Below are positions 1 through 8,875 of a stretch of DNA of 64,000 nt, piece after piece (positions within the stretch are counted from its first letter, which is position 1; every line of letters begins with the position of its first letter). This stretch comes from Saccharopolyspora gloriosae (GTDB lineage Bacteria; Actinomycetota; Actinomycetes; Mycobacteriales; Pseudonocardiaceae). The notes under the pieces are model-generated. The model ran no database searches. It was not told the origin of the DNA and saw nothing but the letters and a program-made list of their open reading frames with translations. Where the stretch lies: assembly GCF_014203325.1 (NCBI RefSeq), contig NZ_JACHIV010000001.1, positions 2,853,501 to 2,917,500 of the forward strand, read 5' to 3'. Made by a program: the position numbers and the translations under genes.

Positions 1-427
1 CCGCGGTGGGCCGGGCGGTGGTGCGCACGGCGGCGAGGTCGGAACCGGCCTCGGGTTCGCTCATGCCCAGGCAGAGCACGTGATCGCCGGAGGCGATGCC
101 GGGCAGGATCTCCCGCTGCAGCTCGGGCGTCCCGTGCCGCAGGATCGACGGGCCGATCTGGCGGTCACCGATCCAGTGCGCCGCGACCGGTGCCCCGGCC
201 CGCAGCAGCTCCTCGGTGACGACCAATCGGTCCACATTGGACCGCTCGGCGCCGCCGACGCGGCGCGGCCACGTCATGCCGATCCAGCCGTGCCGGGCCA
301 GCTCTCGGGAGAATTCCAGGTCGAACGAGCGCAACCACGCGTCCGCGCGCGGCCGGTAACGTCCCTCGTCCCGCCGGCTGCGGCACAGGTCGCGCACCTG
401 ACGGCGCAGTTCGGTGCGTTCGGTCAT
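1..427 (-). CDS. Acyl-CoA dehydrogenase, N-terminal part (cut by window edge)
   Basis: The first 142 residues of an acyl-CoA dehydrogenase-family flavoenzyme; the rest lies beyond the left edge. It would oxidise an acyl-CoA to the 2,3-enoyl-CoA with FAD. The sequence shows the helical N-terminal domain (WIGMTWPRRVGG, residues 48-59) and the family signature MSEPEAGSDLAAVRT from residue 122. The ATG at 425-427 overlaps the stop of the upstream transporter gene as ATGA, so it is the last visible gene of the ech-ligase-transporter operon. Together these would import an acid, activate it with CoA and start beta-oxidation. The true substrate is unknown. Confidence 0.9.
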   Translation of the reverse strand, partial: MTERTELRRQVRDLCRSRRDEGRYRPRADAWLRSFDLEFSRELARHGWIGMTWPRRVGGAERSNVDRLVVTEELLRAGAPVAAHWIGDRQIGPSILRHGTPELQREILPGIASGDHVLCLGMSEPEAGSDLAAVRTTARPTA

Positions 428-1740
428 GCCACCCGCTCCTCGTCCGCGTCGAGTTCGGTCCTGCTCAGCGCCGCGGTCCGCGTCTCGGGCATCGCCAGGT
501 ACACGACGAGCGAGAACAGCGCGCATCCCGAGACGTAGAAGAAGAAGTAGTGCTCGTGGCCCGCGTCGCGGAACGCCAGCGCGATGTACTCGGCGGTGCC
601 GCCGAACAGCGCCTGCGCCAGCGAATACGGGATCGCCACGCCGACCGTGCGCACGCTGGTGGGGAACAGCTCCGCCTTCACGCACGCGTTCACCGAGGAG
701 TAGCCGCACACGACGGTCAGCGCCAGCATCGTCAGCGCCAGCGCGACACCGACCGACGGCCAGCGCTGCATCGCGGTGAGGATCGGATAGGTGCCCAGCG
801 TGGTGCCGACGCCGAAGAAGATCAGCACCGGCCGGCGCCCGACCCGGTCCGACAGCGCCCCGCCCACCGGCAGCAGCACGGTGAACAGGCACAGCGCGCA
901 GAACATCACCAGCGTCGCGTCCGATTTGGACAGACCGACGGAGTTCGCCAGGTACTTCGTCAGGTAGGTCGTGTAGGTGTAGAACGCGACGCTGCCGCCG
1001 ATGGTCAGCGCGAACACCAGCAGCGCCGCCCGCCGGTGCCGCCACACCTCCCGCATCGTGCCGCGCCGTTCGGTGTCGTCGTGCGCCGCTTCCTCCCGGT
1101 AGGCGTCGGTCTCGTGCAGGCCGCGGCGCAGGTAGAACACCACGACCGCGGCGACCGCCCCGATGATGAACGGGATCCGCCAGCCCCACGCCGTCAGCTC
1201 CGCCTCGGTCAGCGTCGCCTGCAGCACCATGAGCACGGCCAGCCCCAGCAGCTGGCCCAGCGTCACCGACACGTACTGGAAGCTGGAACCGAGCCCGCGA
1301 TGCCCGCGAAGCGAGGCCTCCGTGAGGTAGGAGGCGCTGGCCGCGTACTCGCCGCCGACGCTCAGGCCCTGCAGCACGCGGGCGACGAGCAGGACGACGG
1401 CGCCGAGGTATCCGGCGCGGTCGTGGGTGGGCGCGACGGCGATCATCAGCGCGCTCACCGACATCATGCTCACCGACAAGGTGAGCCCGAACTTCCGGCC
1501 TCGCCGGTCGGCGACTCGGCCCAGCAGCCACCCGCCGAGCGGGCGGGCCAGGAAACCGACCGCGAACACCGCCGCCGTGTTCATCAACTGCGCCGTCGCG
1601 TCGCCCTCCGGGAAGAACCGCCCGGCGAAGTACAGCGCGAAGCTGGCGTAGACGAACCAGTCGTACCACTCGACCAGGTTGCCGATCGAGCCGCCGATCA
1701 CCGCCCGCACGTGGGGTCGTCGTTGCTGTTTCGTGCTCAT
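424..1740 (-). CDS. MFS transporter, metabolite:H+ symporter (MHS/KgtP-ProP) type
   Basis: A 438-residue inner-membrane symporter with about 12 transmembrane segments. The opening GGSIGNLVEWYDWFVYASFA is typical of the MHS family, which carries organic acids such as alpha-ketoglutarate, shikimate, benzoate-like acids or betaines. The loop 2-3 motif RVADRRGRKFGL and the repeat DRVGRRP in the second half are present. I chose the ATG at 1738-1740 because AAGGA lies just upstream and it overlaps the stop of the CoA ligase (ATGA); a longer reading would run into the ligase gene. Operon position between a CoA ligase and an acyl-CoA dehydrogenase suggests it imports the acid that the ligase activates. 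Confidence 0.92.
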   Translation of the reverse strand: MSTKQQRRPHVRAVIGGSIGNLVEWYDWFVYASFALYFAGRFFPEGDATAQLMNTAAVFAVGFLARPLGGWLLGRVADRRGRKFGLTLSVSMMSVSALMIAVAPTHDRAGYLGAVVLLVARVLQGLSVGGEYAASASYLTEASLRGHRGLGSSFQYVSVTLGQLLGLAVLMVLQATLTEAELTAWGWRIPFIIGAVAAVVVFYLRRGLHETDAYREEAAHDDTERRGTMREVWRHRRAALLVFALTIGGSVAFYTYTTYLTKYLANSVGLSKSDATLVMFCALCLFTVLLPVGGALSDRVGRRPVLIFFGVGTTLGTYPILTAMQRWPSVGVALALTMLALTVVCGYSSVNACVKAELFPTSVRTVGVAIPYSLAQALFGGTAEYIALAFRDAGHEHYFFFYVSGCALFSLVVYLAMPETRTAALSRTELDADEERVA

Positions 1741-3833
1741 CCGCGGTCCTTCGGCGTGCCGGTGAGCAGCAGGTCCACCGCGGTGGCGCCCTCGGTGTGC
1801 ACGATCAGCGGGTTGATCTCCAATTCGGCGAAGCGGTCGCCCCACACGGCCGCGGCCTGCGAGAGCGCCGCGATCGCCGCCGCCGCCGCCCGCAGGTCGA
1901 CGGGCGGGCTACCCCGGAAGCCGGTGAGCAGCGGAGCCCCGCGCAACGCGCGCAGCATCCGCTCGGCACCCGCCACGTCGACCGGCGCGAGCGCGGTGAC
2001 CACGTCGGCGTAGAGCTCGGCGGTGACACCACCGAAGCCGACGGTGAGCACCGGCGGGTAGCCGTCGCGGCCGCCTTGTGCGCCGACCAGCAGTTCCACG
2101 CCGGGTGGCGCGAGTTCCTGCACCAACACCCCGTCGATCCGGGCGTGCGGCGCCGCGGTCCGGACCGCGCGCAGCAGGCGGTCGGCGGCGGCACCGGCTT
2201 CGGCGACGGGCACTCCGAGCAGGACTCCGCCCACCTCGGTCTTGTGCGCCACGTCGGGTGATTGGACCTTGAGCACCAGTTCGCCGCGCAGATCGCGGGC
2301 GGCTGCCTCGGCTTGAGCCGCGTCGGTGGCGAGCGCGCCGCGCGGCCGGACCACGCCGAGCGCGTCGAGCAGCCGCGCACCGGCGGCTTCGGTGAGCGTG
2401 CCGGTGGGCGGGTGCGCCGCTGAGCCCGGCGGGGCGATCGGGGCGACGGTGGGGCGGTGGCGCGGCAGCAGCCGCGAGAGCAGGGTGATCGCCGCGCTGC
2501 TCGTCGAGACGACGGGAATCCCCGCTCGCCGCAACCGCCCGGCAGGTGCCGCGATCTCGGCGTGCGAGTACTGCCACGCCACAACGTACGGCTTGGCGCA
2601 GGCGCGGGAGGCCCGCAGGATCGACTCGGCGATCTGCTCCGCGGTGCGTCCGCCGAGCGTCGTCAGCAGCACCAGCACGGCGTCCACCGCGTCATCGGCG
2701 GCCACGGTCTCGCAGACCTGTCCGAGGGCGCTCGCGTCGTTGATCACCTGCGCCGTCACGTCCACGGGGTTCGCCACGCTGCCGAACGGCGGGATCAGCG
2801 GCGCGAGGGAGTCCTGTGTGGACTGATCGAGCTCCGGCAGCCGCAGGCCGGTGGGCTCGGCCTGGTCGGCGGCGAGACCACCGGCGCCGCCGGAGCTGGT
2901 GACGACCCCGATCCGTCCGTCCGACGGGCGCGGGCCGCCGAGCGCGATCGCCGTGTCCAGCAGCTCGTCGACGTCGTCCACCAGCACCGCCCCGGAGCGT
3001 TCCGCGACGAGGTCGAACGCCGCGCCGGAGCGGACCAGCGCCCCGGTGTGCGAGGCGACGGCGCGCTGCCCCGCTGCCGAACGCCCGGAGCGCAGCACCA
3101 CCAGGTGCTTGCCCAGCTCGGCGGCCCGGCCGGTCAACCGGGTCCACTCCGCTCCGTCCGGCAACTGCTCCAGGTAGCAGGCCAGCACCCGGATCGCCGG
3201 GTCCTCCAGCAGCAGCGCGGTCGCCTCGGTCGCGGTGAGGTCGGCCTGGTTGCCGACGGAGATCCACGCGGTGAGCCCGACGCCCCGGTCGGCCGCCATG
3301 CCCAGCACGCTGCCGCCGAGCGCTCCGCTCTGGCCGACGTAGGCGATGCCGCCGGTCTCGGCGGGTGGCGCGGAGGGGAGGCCCGCGCCGGAGCTGAACG
3401 TCGCGGTCAACGCGGCGGGCCGGTAGAGCAGTCCCTGGCAGTTGGGCCCGAGGACGCGGATTCCGCACCGCCGCGCCGTGTCCGCCAGCTCCCGCTGGAG
3501 CGCGGCGCCGTCCGGGCCGACCTCGGCGAACCCGGAGGACAGCACGATCGCCAGCCGGGCGCCGGCCCGCGCGGACTCGGCGACGGCCTCGGCCACCTGG
3601 CCGGCGGGCACCATGATCAGCACCAGGTCGACCGGGCCGGGTAATCGGTCCAGCGCCGGGTAGCAGGGCAGGCCGTGCACCTGCTCGTATCGCGGGTTCA
3701 CCGGGTGGATCGCGCCGGTGAAGCCGTCGTCGATCAGGAACCGGGTCAGCCTGGCGGCCATCGGTTTGCGCTCGGAGGCTCCGACGACCGCCACCGCAGC
3801 GGGGTTCAGCAGAGGTTCCACAGTGGACGTCAC
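1737..3833 (-). CDS. Acyl-CoA synthetase, NDP-forming, fused alpha-beta (acetate--CoA ligase type)
   Basis: A 698-residue fused nucleoside-diphosphate-forming acyl-CoA synthetase (acid + ATP + CoA to acyl-CoA + ADP + Pi). Order: CoA-binding Rossmann domain (about 1-130, PAAVAVVGASER), succinyl-CoA-ligase-like domains (about 145-450) with the phosphohistidine segment ASHTGALVRSG, then a C-terminal ATP-grasp domain (about 475-690, HKTEVGGVLLGV). This alpha-then-beta order is the reverse of the second ligase in this window (16271-18403). It overlaps the enoyl-CoA hydratase and transporter genes by 4 bases on each side, so translation is probably coupled. Substrate not predictable; the neighbours suggest a medium-chain, branched or aromatic-side-chain acid. 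Confidence 0.92.
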   Translation of the reverse strand: MTSTVEPLLNPAAVAVVGASERKPMAARLTRFLIDDGFTGAIHPVNPRYEQVHGLPCYPALDRLPGPVDLVLIMVPAGQVAEAVAESARAGARLAIVLSSGFAEVGPDGAALQRELADTARRCGIRVLGPNCQGLLYRPAALTATFSSGAGLPSAPPAETGGIAYVGQSGALGGSVLGMAADRGVGLTAWISVGNQADLTATEATALLLEDPAIRVLACYLEQLPDGAEWTRLTGRAAELGKHLVVLRSGRSAAGQRAVASHTGALVRSGAAFDLVAERSGAVLVDDVDELLDTAIALGGPRPSDGRIGVVTSSGGAGGLAADQAEPTGLRLPELDQSTQDSLAPLIPPFGSVANPVDVTAQVINDASALGQVCETVAADDAVDAVLVLLTTLGGRTAEQIAESILRASRACAKPYVVAWQYSHAEIAAPAGRLRRAGIPVVSTSSAAITLLSRLLPRHRPTVAPIAPPGSAAHPPTGTLTEAAGARLLDALGVVRPRGALATDAAQAEAAARDLRGELVLKVQSPDVAHKTEVGGVLLGVPVAEAGAAADRLLRAVRTAAPHARIDGVLVQELAPPGVELLVGAQGGRDGYPPVLTVGFGGVTAELYADVVTALAPVDVAGAERMLRALRGAPLLTGFRGSPPVDLRAAAAAIAALSQAAAVWGDRFAELEINPLIVHTEGATAVDLLLTGTPKDRG

Positions 3834-4612
3834 CGGCCCTGGAAGCCGGGCCGGCGCTTCTCGCGGAACGCGCTGAGCGCTTCAGCGGAGTCCTCGGTGG
3901 ACTGCACGATCGCCTGGTGCGAGGAGATCAGGTCCAACGAGGTGCGCAGGTCGCACCGCGCGGACTGGTACAGCGCGCGCTTGATCGCCCGGACGGCCAC
4001 CGGCGGGCCCGCGGCGAGCTTGCGCGCGAACTCGGCGGTCCGTTCCGGCAGCTCGGCGTCCGGGTAGCGGTAGCTGGCGATGCCGAGCTCGACGGCCGTG
4101 GCGGAGTCCACGAAATCCCCCGTCCACAACAACTCCAGCGCCTTCGCGGTGCCCACCAGCCGGGGCAGGAAGTAGCAGCCGCCGTCACCCGGTACCAGAC
4201 CCACTCGCACGTAGCCCTCGGAGAACCGCGCGGACTCCGAGATCAGCCGGATGTCGCACATCAGCGCCATGTCCATGCCCGCGCCCACCGCGACGCCGTT
4301 GACCGACGCGAGCACCGGCTTGTCCATGTCCTCCAGTGCGAGCGCCACCTGGTGCACGCGCTCGGTGAGCACGGTCTTGTTCTGCAGCACGGTTTTCCGC
4401 TCGCCGGTGAAGTCGTCGAGGTCGACCCCGGAGCAGAAGGCGTCCCCGGCGCCGGTGACCACGAGCACCCGCACGTCGGGGTCGGCGCGGGCCTCGCGGA
4501 TCGCCTGCGCCCACTGGTCGACCATCTGCAAGGTGAACGCGTTCTTGCGCTCCGGGCGGTTGAGCAGGATCGTGCCCACGCCCTCGGAGACTCCGTATTC
4601 CAGGTCCGCCAT
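3830..4612 (-). CDS. Enoyl-CoA hydratase/isomerase family protein
   Basis: A 260-residue crotonase-fold protein of usual length. The CoA-binding and oxyanion-hole segments FCSGVDLDDF (about residue 60) and SVNGVAVGAGMDMALMCDIR (about 103-122) are clear, and the second glycine-rich block VGLVPGDGGCYFLPRLVG follows. The position corresponding to one catalytic glutamate of classical hydratases reads GDGG, so hydratase, isomerase or lyase chemistry cannot be fixed. It is the first gene of the operon; GGGAGG sits 5 bases before the ATG. An AT-rich dyad at 4679-4697 upstream is the likely control site for the whole operon. Confidence 0.9.
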   Translation of the reverse strand: MADLEYGVSEGVGTILLNRPERKNAFTLQMVDQWAQAIREARADPDVRVLVVTGAGDAFCSGVDLDDFTGERKTVLQNKTVLTERVHQVALALEDMDKPVLASVNGVAVGAGMDMALMCDIRLISESARFSEGYVRVGLVPGDGGCYFLPRLVGTAKALELLWTGDFVDSATAVELGIASYRYPDAELPERTAEFARKLAAGPPVAVRAIKRALYQSARCDLRTSLDLISSHQAIVQSTEDSAEALSAFREKRRPGFQGR

Positions 4613-4678
4613 GCCGCCTCCCGTCGCCCACGCCGTCGTGCGCAGACGGAGTGAACCACGTCACTTCAGGCGAAGTCC

Positions 4679-4697
4679 ATGCAAAATTGAATGCAAT
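4679..4697. promoter_or_regulatory. AT-rich dyad upstream of the ech operon, candidate GntR operator
   Basis: The segment ATGCAAAATTGAATGCAAT, with TGCA at both ends of an 8-base AT centre, stands out from about 70 % GC surroundings 67 bases upstream of the enoyl-CoA hydratase start. GntR/FCD regulators bind short dyads of this kind and such a gene lies 240 bases away. The link is inference. Confidence 0.45.
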
Positions 4698-4774
4698 CCA
4701 CCAGAACGACCAGCGCCCACCGAACTGCTCCGAGCCCGTCTCGGGCCGGTCCGTGCACCGGAGGGGCCTGCCCG

Positions 4775-4797
4775 AGATTTCTCGCGAAATTGCGCGG
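4775..4797. repeat. TCTCGCGAAATT repeat, copy 1
   Basis: Contains GATTTCTCGCGAAATTGCGC. The same core occurs at 4872, 61519 (inverted) and 61642 in this window, always outside genes. The short arms TTTC/GAAA around TCGC would give only a weak hairpin, so a protein-binding site is as likely as a structure. Confidence 0.5.
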
Positions 4798-4871
4798 CCC
4801 GGACTCCGCAGCGGAGCCGGGAAATCGGCTGTGAACTGGTGGTGTAACCGCTGATCTGGTGGCGGGGGTGT

Positions 4872-4915
4872 TTCGAAATCTCGCGAAATTGCGCGGGGTT
4901 GAAACAGGTGCGGCG
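4872..4915. repeat. TCTCGCGAAATT repeat, copy 2 (extended)
   Basis: Longer copy: TCTCGCGAAATTGCG, then GGGGTTGAAACAGGTGCG. The match to the copy at 61642-61680 extends over about 34 bases with few changes, and both copies end 10-15 bases from the stop codon of a minus-strand gene (the GntR gene here, the sensor kinase there). Confidence 0.55.
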
Positions 4916-4928
4916 CGGTTCGGAGGGG

Positions 4929-5618
4929 TCAGGTGGGCGGGGCGAGGGCCGGGGCGAGGGTGTCGCGGGTGGCGTCGCGGTGGGCGTTCATGAGTTCCAC
5001 CGCGCGCTCGGTGCTGCCGCGGCGCAGCGCGGTGATCAGCTGCCGGTGTTCGCGCACGATGCGCCGCCGGGAGGCCTCGTCGTAGAGGTAGACGGTCCGG
5101 TACACCTCGGTGCGCTGCCACACCCGCTCGATCTCGTCCACGACCAGGTTCAGCCCGGAATGGCGGAACACCTTGAAGTGGAACTCGTGGTTGAGCTCCA
5201 GCATCAGCGCCACGTCCGGAGCGGCGGCGGCCTCCGCGATGCGCTCGTTGAGGGCGGTGAGCTCGGCGAGCTGCTCGGCGCTCAGGCGCGGAATCTCGCG
5301 CAGCACCACCGTTTCCAGCGCCGCCCGCATCAGGTAGGCCTGGCGCAGCTCGTCCGCGGAGAGCCGGGCCACCGTGTAGCCGACGTTCGGCCGGTGGTGC
5401 AGCACGCCCTCGCCCTCCAGGGCCTTCAACGCCTCCCGCACCGGCACCCGGCTCACCCCGAGCCGTTCGGCCAGCGCCTCCTGGCGCAGCGACTGGCCGG
5501 GCAGGATCTCCTGGCTGCGCAGCATCGTGCGGATCTGGTCGATGGCGCGGCGCACCGAACTGGGCTTGCCGCCCGCCGTCGCGACGGCGGGAGTGCCGAT
5601 GCGTTCCGATGTTCCCAT
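4929..5618 (-). CDS. GntR-family regulator, FCD (FadR/VanR-type) subgroup
   Basis: A 229-residue DNA-binding regulator. Residues about 20-85 form the winged helix-turn-helix with LAERLGVSRVPVREALKALE; the C-terminal 140 residues are the all-helical FCD effector domain with the metal-binding pattern (D/N..H, EFHFKVFRHSG, later EHRQLITAL). I start at the ATG at 5616-5618, giving a normal N-terminal arm before the helix-turn-helix; the long upstream extension is arginine-rich and not coding-like. It is transcribed in the same direction as the ech operon and is separated from it by 316 bases carrying the candidate operator. Likely ligand: a carboxylic acid or acyl-CoA made by that operon (inference). 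Confidence 0.88.
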   Translation of the reverse strand: MGTSERIGTPAVATAGGKPSSVRRAIDQIRTMLRSQEILPGQSLRQEALAERLGVSRVPVREALKALEGEGVLHHRPNVGYTVARLSADELRQAYLMRAALETVVLREIPRLSAEQLAELTALNERIAEAAAAPDVALMLELNHEFHFKVFRHSGLNLVVDEIERVWQRTEVYRTVYLYDEASRRRIVREHRQLITALRRGSTERAVELMNAHRDATRDTLAPALAPPT

Positions 5619-5748
5619 GCGCCCCGTCGTCCCCGGCTCGTCCGTCGTGTCGGCTGGTGCCCGCGGCACGCGGGCCGGGGGCACCGCCAGGAGATCCGGT
5701 GCGCCCGCCGTGCTGATCCATCGTACGGGTGCGCGGGCGCCGGGCGCG

Positions 5749-6069
5749 TCAGTCGGCCATCTTGGGCAGGGTCGTGACGGGCGGGACGTCGCGGTCGACC
5801 TTTCCCACCTCGGCCGCGCCGCCGGGAGAGCCGAGCTCGGTGAAGAACTCTGCGTTGGCCTGGGTGTAGGCCTGGTACTCGTCGGGCACGTCGTCCTCGT
5901 CGTAGATCGCCTCCACCGGGCACACCGGTTCGCAGGCACCGCAGTCGATGCACTCGTCGGGGTGGATGTAGAGCATCCGGCCGCCCTCGTAGATGCAGTC
6001 GACCGGGCACTCGTCGATGCAGGACCGGTCGAGCACGTCCACGCACGGTTCGGTGATCACGTAGGTCAC
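5749..6069 (-). CDS. fdxA: 7Fe ferredoxin ([3Fe-4S][4Fe-4S])
   Basis: A 106-residue ferredoxin of the FdxA type. Cysteines at 9, 17, 21, 25, 40, 43, 46 and 50 reproduce the Azotobacter FdI pattern shifted by one: C9/C17/C50 would hold the [3Fe-4S] cluster, C21/C40/C43/C46 the [4Fe-4S], and C25 is the non-ligand cysteine. The C-terminal tail (about 60-106) is the extended acidic form seen in actinobacteria. It follows the FAD disulfide oxidoreductase by 62 bases on the same strand, so the two may be co-transcribed as an electron-transfer pair, although the oxidoreductase is not of a classical ferredoxin-reductase type. Confidence 0.93.
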   Translation of the reverse strand: MTYVITEPCVDVLDRSCIDECPVDCIYEGGRMLYIHPDECIDCGACEPVCPVEAIYDEDDVPDEYQAYTQANAEFFTELGSPGGAAEVGKVDRDVPPVTTLPKMAD

Positions 6070-6131
6070 ATGGCCTCCTGCCGAGCGGTTGCGCCCTCCG
6101 GCCTCCCCGCCGCGGCGCGGGTTGAAACCGG

Positions 6132-7511
6132 CTACGACGCGTCGAGGTCGTCGATCGCCGAGCTGATCGCGCGGTGGAACGTCGGATAGGCGTAGATCAT
6201 CCGGCGCAGCACGGCGAGCGGGACCTCGGCGTGCACCGCGACGGCCAGCGCGCCCAGGACCTCACCGCCGCCGGGGGCGACGGCTGTCGCGCCGACGAGC
6301 ACGTCGCGGTCGGCGTCGGCCACCACCTTGATCAGCCCGTCGTTGCCGGCCCGGTGGATCCAGCCGCGCACCGCGGACGGGATATGCGCGATGCCGGTGC
6401 GCACCCGCAGGCCCCGGTCGGTGGCCGCCTTGTCGGTGAGCCCGACCATGCCGACCTCGGGATCGGTGAACGTGACCGAGGGGACCGCGCGGTACTCGGC
6501 GGCGGGACCCTGCTCGCCGAGGACGTCGGCCGCGGCGATGGGCGCCTGGTACACCGAGGTGTGGGTGAACGCGCCGTGGCCGGTGACGTCGCCGATCGCC
6601 CACACGCCGTCGGCGGCGCGCAGCCGTTCGTCCACGGGGATCGTGCGGGCGGCTTCGTCGAGCCCGACCGCACCCACGCCCAGCGCGGCGAGGTCGGTCC
6701 GCCTGCCGGTGGCCACCAGCAGCCGTTCCGCCTCGACGGGATCGCCCTCGTCGAACTCGACGCGGAACCGGCCGTCGGAGTGCGACACCCGCCGCACGCC
6801 CGCCCCGCAGCGCACGTCGACGCCGTCGGCGCGCAGCACCCGCTCCAGGACCTCCGACGCCTCCGGTTCGGCGGGGCCGAGGATCCGCTCACCGGTCTCG
6901 ACGACGGTGACGGCGCTGCCGAAGCGGGCGAAGACCTGGGTGAACTCCAGCCCCACCGGTCCCGCGCCGAGCACCAGCAGCGATTCCGGAGCCGTCCGCG
7001 CGGCGACCGCGTCCCGGTTCGTCCAGTACGGGGTGTCGGCGAGGCCGTCGATCGGCGGCACGTTGGGCTCGGTGCCCGGGTTGAGCACGATCGCCCTGCG
7101 CGCGTGGAAGGTCCGCGGCCCGGAGTCCGTCGTGACGGTGACCTCGCCGGGGGCGGTGATCCGGCCGCGGCCGCGGACCAGCCGCCCGCCGGTGCGCTCG
7201 AACCGCTCCACGGCGGCGGTGTCGTCCCAGCCGGTGGTGGCCTCGTCGCGGATCCGGTCGGCGACCGGTGTGAAATCGGGCCGCACCGTGGCGGAACCGG
7301 CCAGTTCCGGGACTCGCCGGGCTTCGCCGAGCGCGTCCGCGGCGCGCACCATCATCTTCGTCGGAATGCACGCGTAGTACGGGCATTCCCCGCCGACCAG
7401 GCGGGACTCCACGGCCACGACGTCCAGCCCGGCGGTGGCCAGGCGCCCCGCGACGTCCTCGCCTCCCGGGCCCATGCCGATCACGACCGCGTCGACTTCT
7501 TCGGTTGCCAT
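6132..7511 (-). CDS. FAD-dependent pyridine nucleotide-disulfide oxidoreductase (MerA/Lpd-like)
   Basis: A 459-residue flavoprotein with an N-terminal FAD Rossmann motif (VVIGMGPGGEDVAGRLA, about 9-25), the redox disulfide in GGECPYYACIPTK (a CxxxxC), a central NAD(P)H Rossmann fold (LVLGAGPVGLEFTQVF), the FAD-binding WAIGDVTG block and a C-terminal dimerisation domain. In dihydrolipoamide dehydrogenase the end contains HAHPTLSE; here it is YAYPTFHR, so the catalytic-base histidine region differs and it is not an ordinary Lpd. Quinone, mercuric or mycothione-like reductase activities are all possible. Divergent from the 78-residue gene at 7657. Confidence 0.88.
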   Translation of the reverse strand: MATEEVDAVVIGMGPGGEDVAGRLATAGLDVVAVESRLVGGECPYYACIPTKMMVRAADALGEARRVPELAGSATVRPDFTPVADRIRDEATTGWDDTAAVERFERTGGRLVRGRGRITAPGEVTVTTDSGPRTFHARRAIVLNPGTEPNVPPIDGLADTPYWTNRDAVAARTAPESLLVLGAGPVGLEFTQVFARFGSAVTVVETGERILGPAEPEASEVLERVLRADGVDVRCGAGVRRVSHSDGRFRVEFDEGDPVEAERLLVATGRRTDLAALGVGAVGLDEAARTIPVDERLRAADGVWAIGDVTGHGAFTHTSVYQAPIAAADVLGEQGPAAEYRAVPSVTFTDPEVGMVGLTDKAATDRGLRVRTGIAHIPSAVRGWIHRAGNDGLIKVVADADRDVLVGATAVAPGGGEVLGALAVAVHAEVPLAVLRRMIYAYPTFHRAISSAIDDLDAS

Positions 7512-7656
7512 CGAGTGCTCCTGTTCGCCGCATCAGCCCCGCGACCGCGCGGTCCGGGGCGCCTCTCGCACCACCAGCGCACCACTGCTGCGCCGCTACC
7601 GCACACGCATCGTCGTTGGCCTGCGGCTGCGCGCGGAAGTGACTACAACGGAGAGC

Positions 7657-7893
7657 ATGGCCGACACCGATACCTCCGAACTGGTTCCCGGGCAGAGCGT
7701 GGCGCGGGACAACGGCGAGCGGATGGGCCGCTCCCGCGCGGGGCACCTGGTCTTCCTGCGACGCAGGGTGGCCGAGCCCGGCTTCGTCGTCGCCATCGAC
7801 GCCCCGCCGGGCGCCGAGGGGTCCGACGGGGTGCTCACCGCGGTCTGGGCGCACGCGAACGAGGCGTTCGACCGCCTGATGCGGGAATCCTGA
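7657..7893 (+). CDS. Small protein of unknown function, 78 aa
   Basis: Not recognised. An ATG preceded by ACGGAG (7649-7654) opens a 78-residue frame with normal high-GC codon use: a polar N-terminus, then GHLVFLRRRVAEPGFVVAID and a C-terminal helix ending in AFDRLMRES. No cysteines, no membrane segment and no signal peptide. It is divergent from the oxidoreductase and 50 bases before the CBS gene, with which it is probably co-transcribed. Confidence 0.7.
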   Translation: MADTDTSELVPGQSVARDNGERMGRSRAGHLVFLRRRVAEPGFVVAIDAPPGAEGSDGVLTAVWAHANEAFDRLMRES

Positions 7894-7943
7894 GCCGCGC
7901 GGCGAGGTGGGCCGCGTTCGGTCCGAGCCGGAAGGAGAAGCTC

Positions 7944-8360
7944 ATGATGGCGCGCGAGATCATGCACGCGGGAGCCCGCTGCGTGGGTGAGGACGAGAGC
8001 CTGCAGGTGGCTGCCAGGATGATGCGCGACCTGGGAGTGGGGTCGCTGCCCATCTGCGGCCGGGACGACCGGTTGCGCGGCATGCTGACCGATCGGGACA
8101 TCGTGCTGCACTGCTGCGCGGAGGGACGGGACCCGGCGTCGGTGACCGCGGGCGAGCTCGCGGCCGGCACCCCGCACTGGGTCTCCGCCGACGCCGAGAC
8201 GACCGAAGTGCTCATGATGATGGAGACCCACCAGATCCGGCGAGTGCCGGTGATCGACCACCACCGGCTCGTCGGCATCATCAGCGAGGCCGACCTCGCC
8301 AGGAACATCACCGACGACCAGCTCGCGCACTTCGTCGAGAGCGTCTACGCCCTGCGGTGA
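7944..8360 (+). CDS. CBS-domain pair protein, Hrp1-like
   Basis: A 138-residue cytosolic protein consisting of two CBS motifs (about 1-60 and 70-128; GSLPICGRDDRLRGMLTDRD and RRVPVIDHHRLVGIISEADL), the compact form of mycobacterial hypoxic response protein 1. CBS pairs bind adenine nucleotides and sense energy or redox state. AAGGAGAAG at 7932-7940 precedes two adjacent ATG codons (7944 and 7947); I take the first. Hrp1 is a DosR-regulon member in Mycobacterium, and a DosR-type regulator lies 0.5 kb downstream, which makes control by that regulator plausible but unproven. Confidence 0.9.
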   Translation: MMAREIMHAGARCVGEDESLQVAARMMRDLGVGSLPICGRDDRLRGMLTDRDIVLHCCAEGRDPASVTAGELAAGTPHWVSADAETTEVLMMMETHQIRRVPVIDHHRLVGIISEADLARNITDDQLAHFVESVYALR

Positions 8361-8618
8361 GGGACCGCGGTCCGGACCACCGGCACTGCTTGAACCAGGA
8401 CGGCGTGGATCGGGATCGTCGAGCACGGCCAGGCCGCTCGACGTGCCGGGACGCGGTGAGCGCGCCGCTGGCCGCACCCGACTGCCTGCGCGCCGGACGG
8501 GCGTAGGCGGAGGGCTCTGAACTGCGGTGATGCGTTCCGTGACCTGACCGCAACCTCAGCGGAACACGTGGGAGGTGCACTGACGTGCACGAACCTTCTC
8601 CGTGGAGGCGGTGCAGCG

Positions 8619-8804
8619 ATGATGTTCTGTGCGAGTTGCCGCGAACCGATCCCGTCCTCTAGCCCGTCCGACGACTTCTGCCGAGAGCAGTGCCAGCTTT
8701 CCTGGTACTCGGGCAGGCTCACTCCAGGCGCGAGCGGCACCGCCGTGGCGCCGACGCCAGGGTTCCCCTTGCGAGATCGTCGCCACTCGGCGCCAGGTGC
8801 GTAA
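8619..8804 (+). CDS. Small zinc-ribbon-like protein, 61 aa
   Basis: A short frame with GTGGAGG 8-14 bases before the ATG. The N-terminal half has two cysteine knuckles, C4-x2-C7 and C21-x3-C25, inside MMFCASCREPI and DDFCREQCQLSWYS, the layout of a single zinc ribbon. The C-terminal half is low in conserved-looking features. It sits directly before the DosR-type response regulator gene. A second tiny CxxC protein (61225) sits beside the other DosR-type system in this window. Function unknown. Confidence 0.6.
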   Translation: MMFCASCREPIPSSSPSDDFCREQCQLSWYSGRLTPGASGTAVAPTPGFPLRDRRHSAPGA

Positions 8805-8875
8805 CGAGCCTTCCCGTTTATGCTGGTCAATGCCCTGGTGTCCGCAGTGATCCACGAGGGGAGCCGGCGAGCGAG

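Noticed and set aside
8361-8376. GGGACCGCGGTCC palindrome after the CBS gene as a DosR box
   Set aside because: It matches only the GGGAC/GTCC ends of the DosR consensus, lies just past a stop codon, and such palindromes are common at this GC content.
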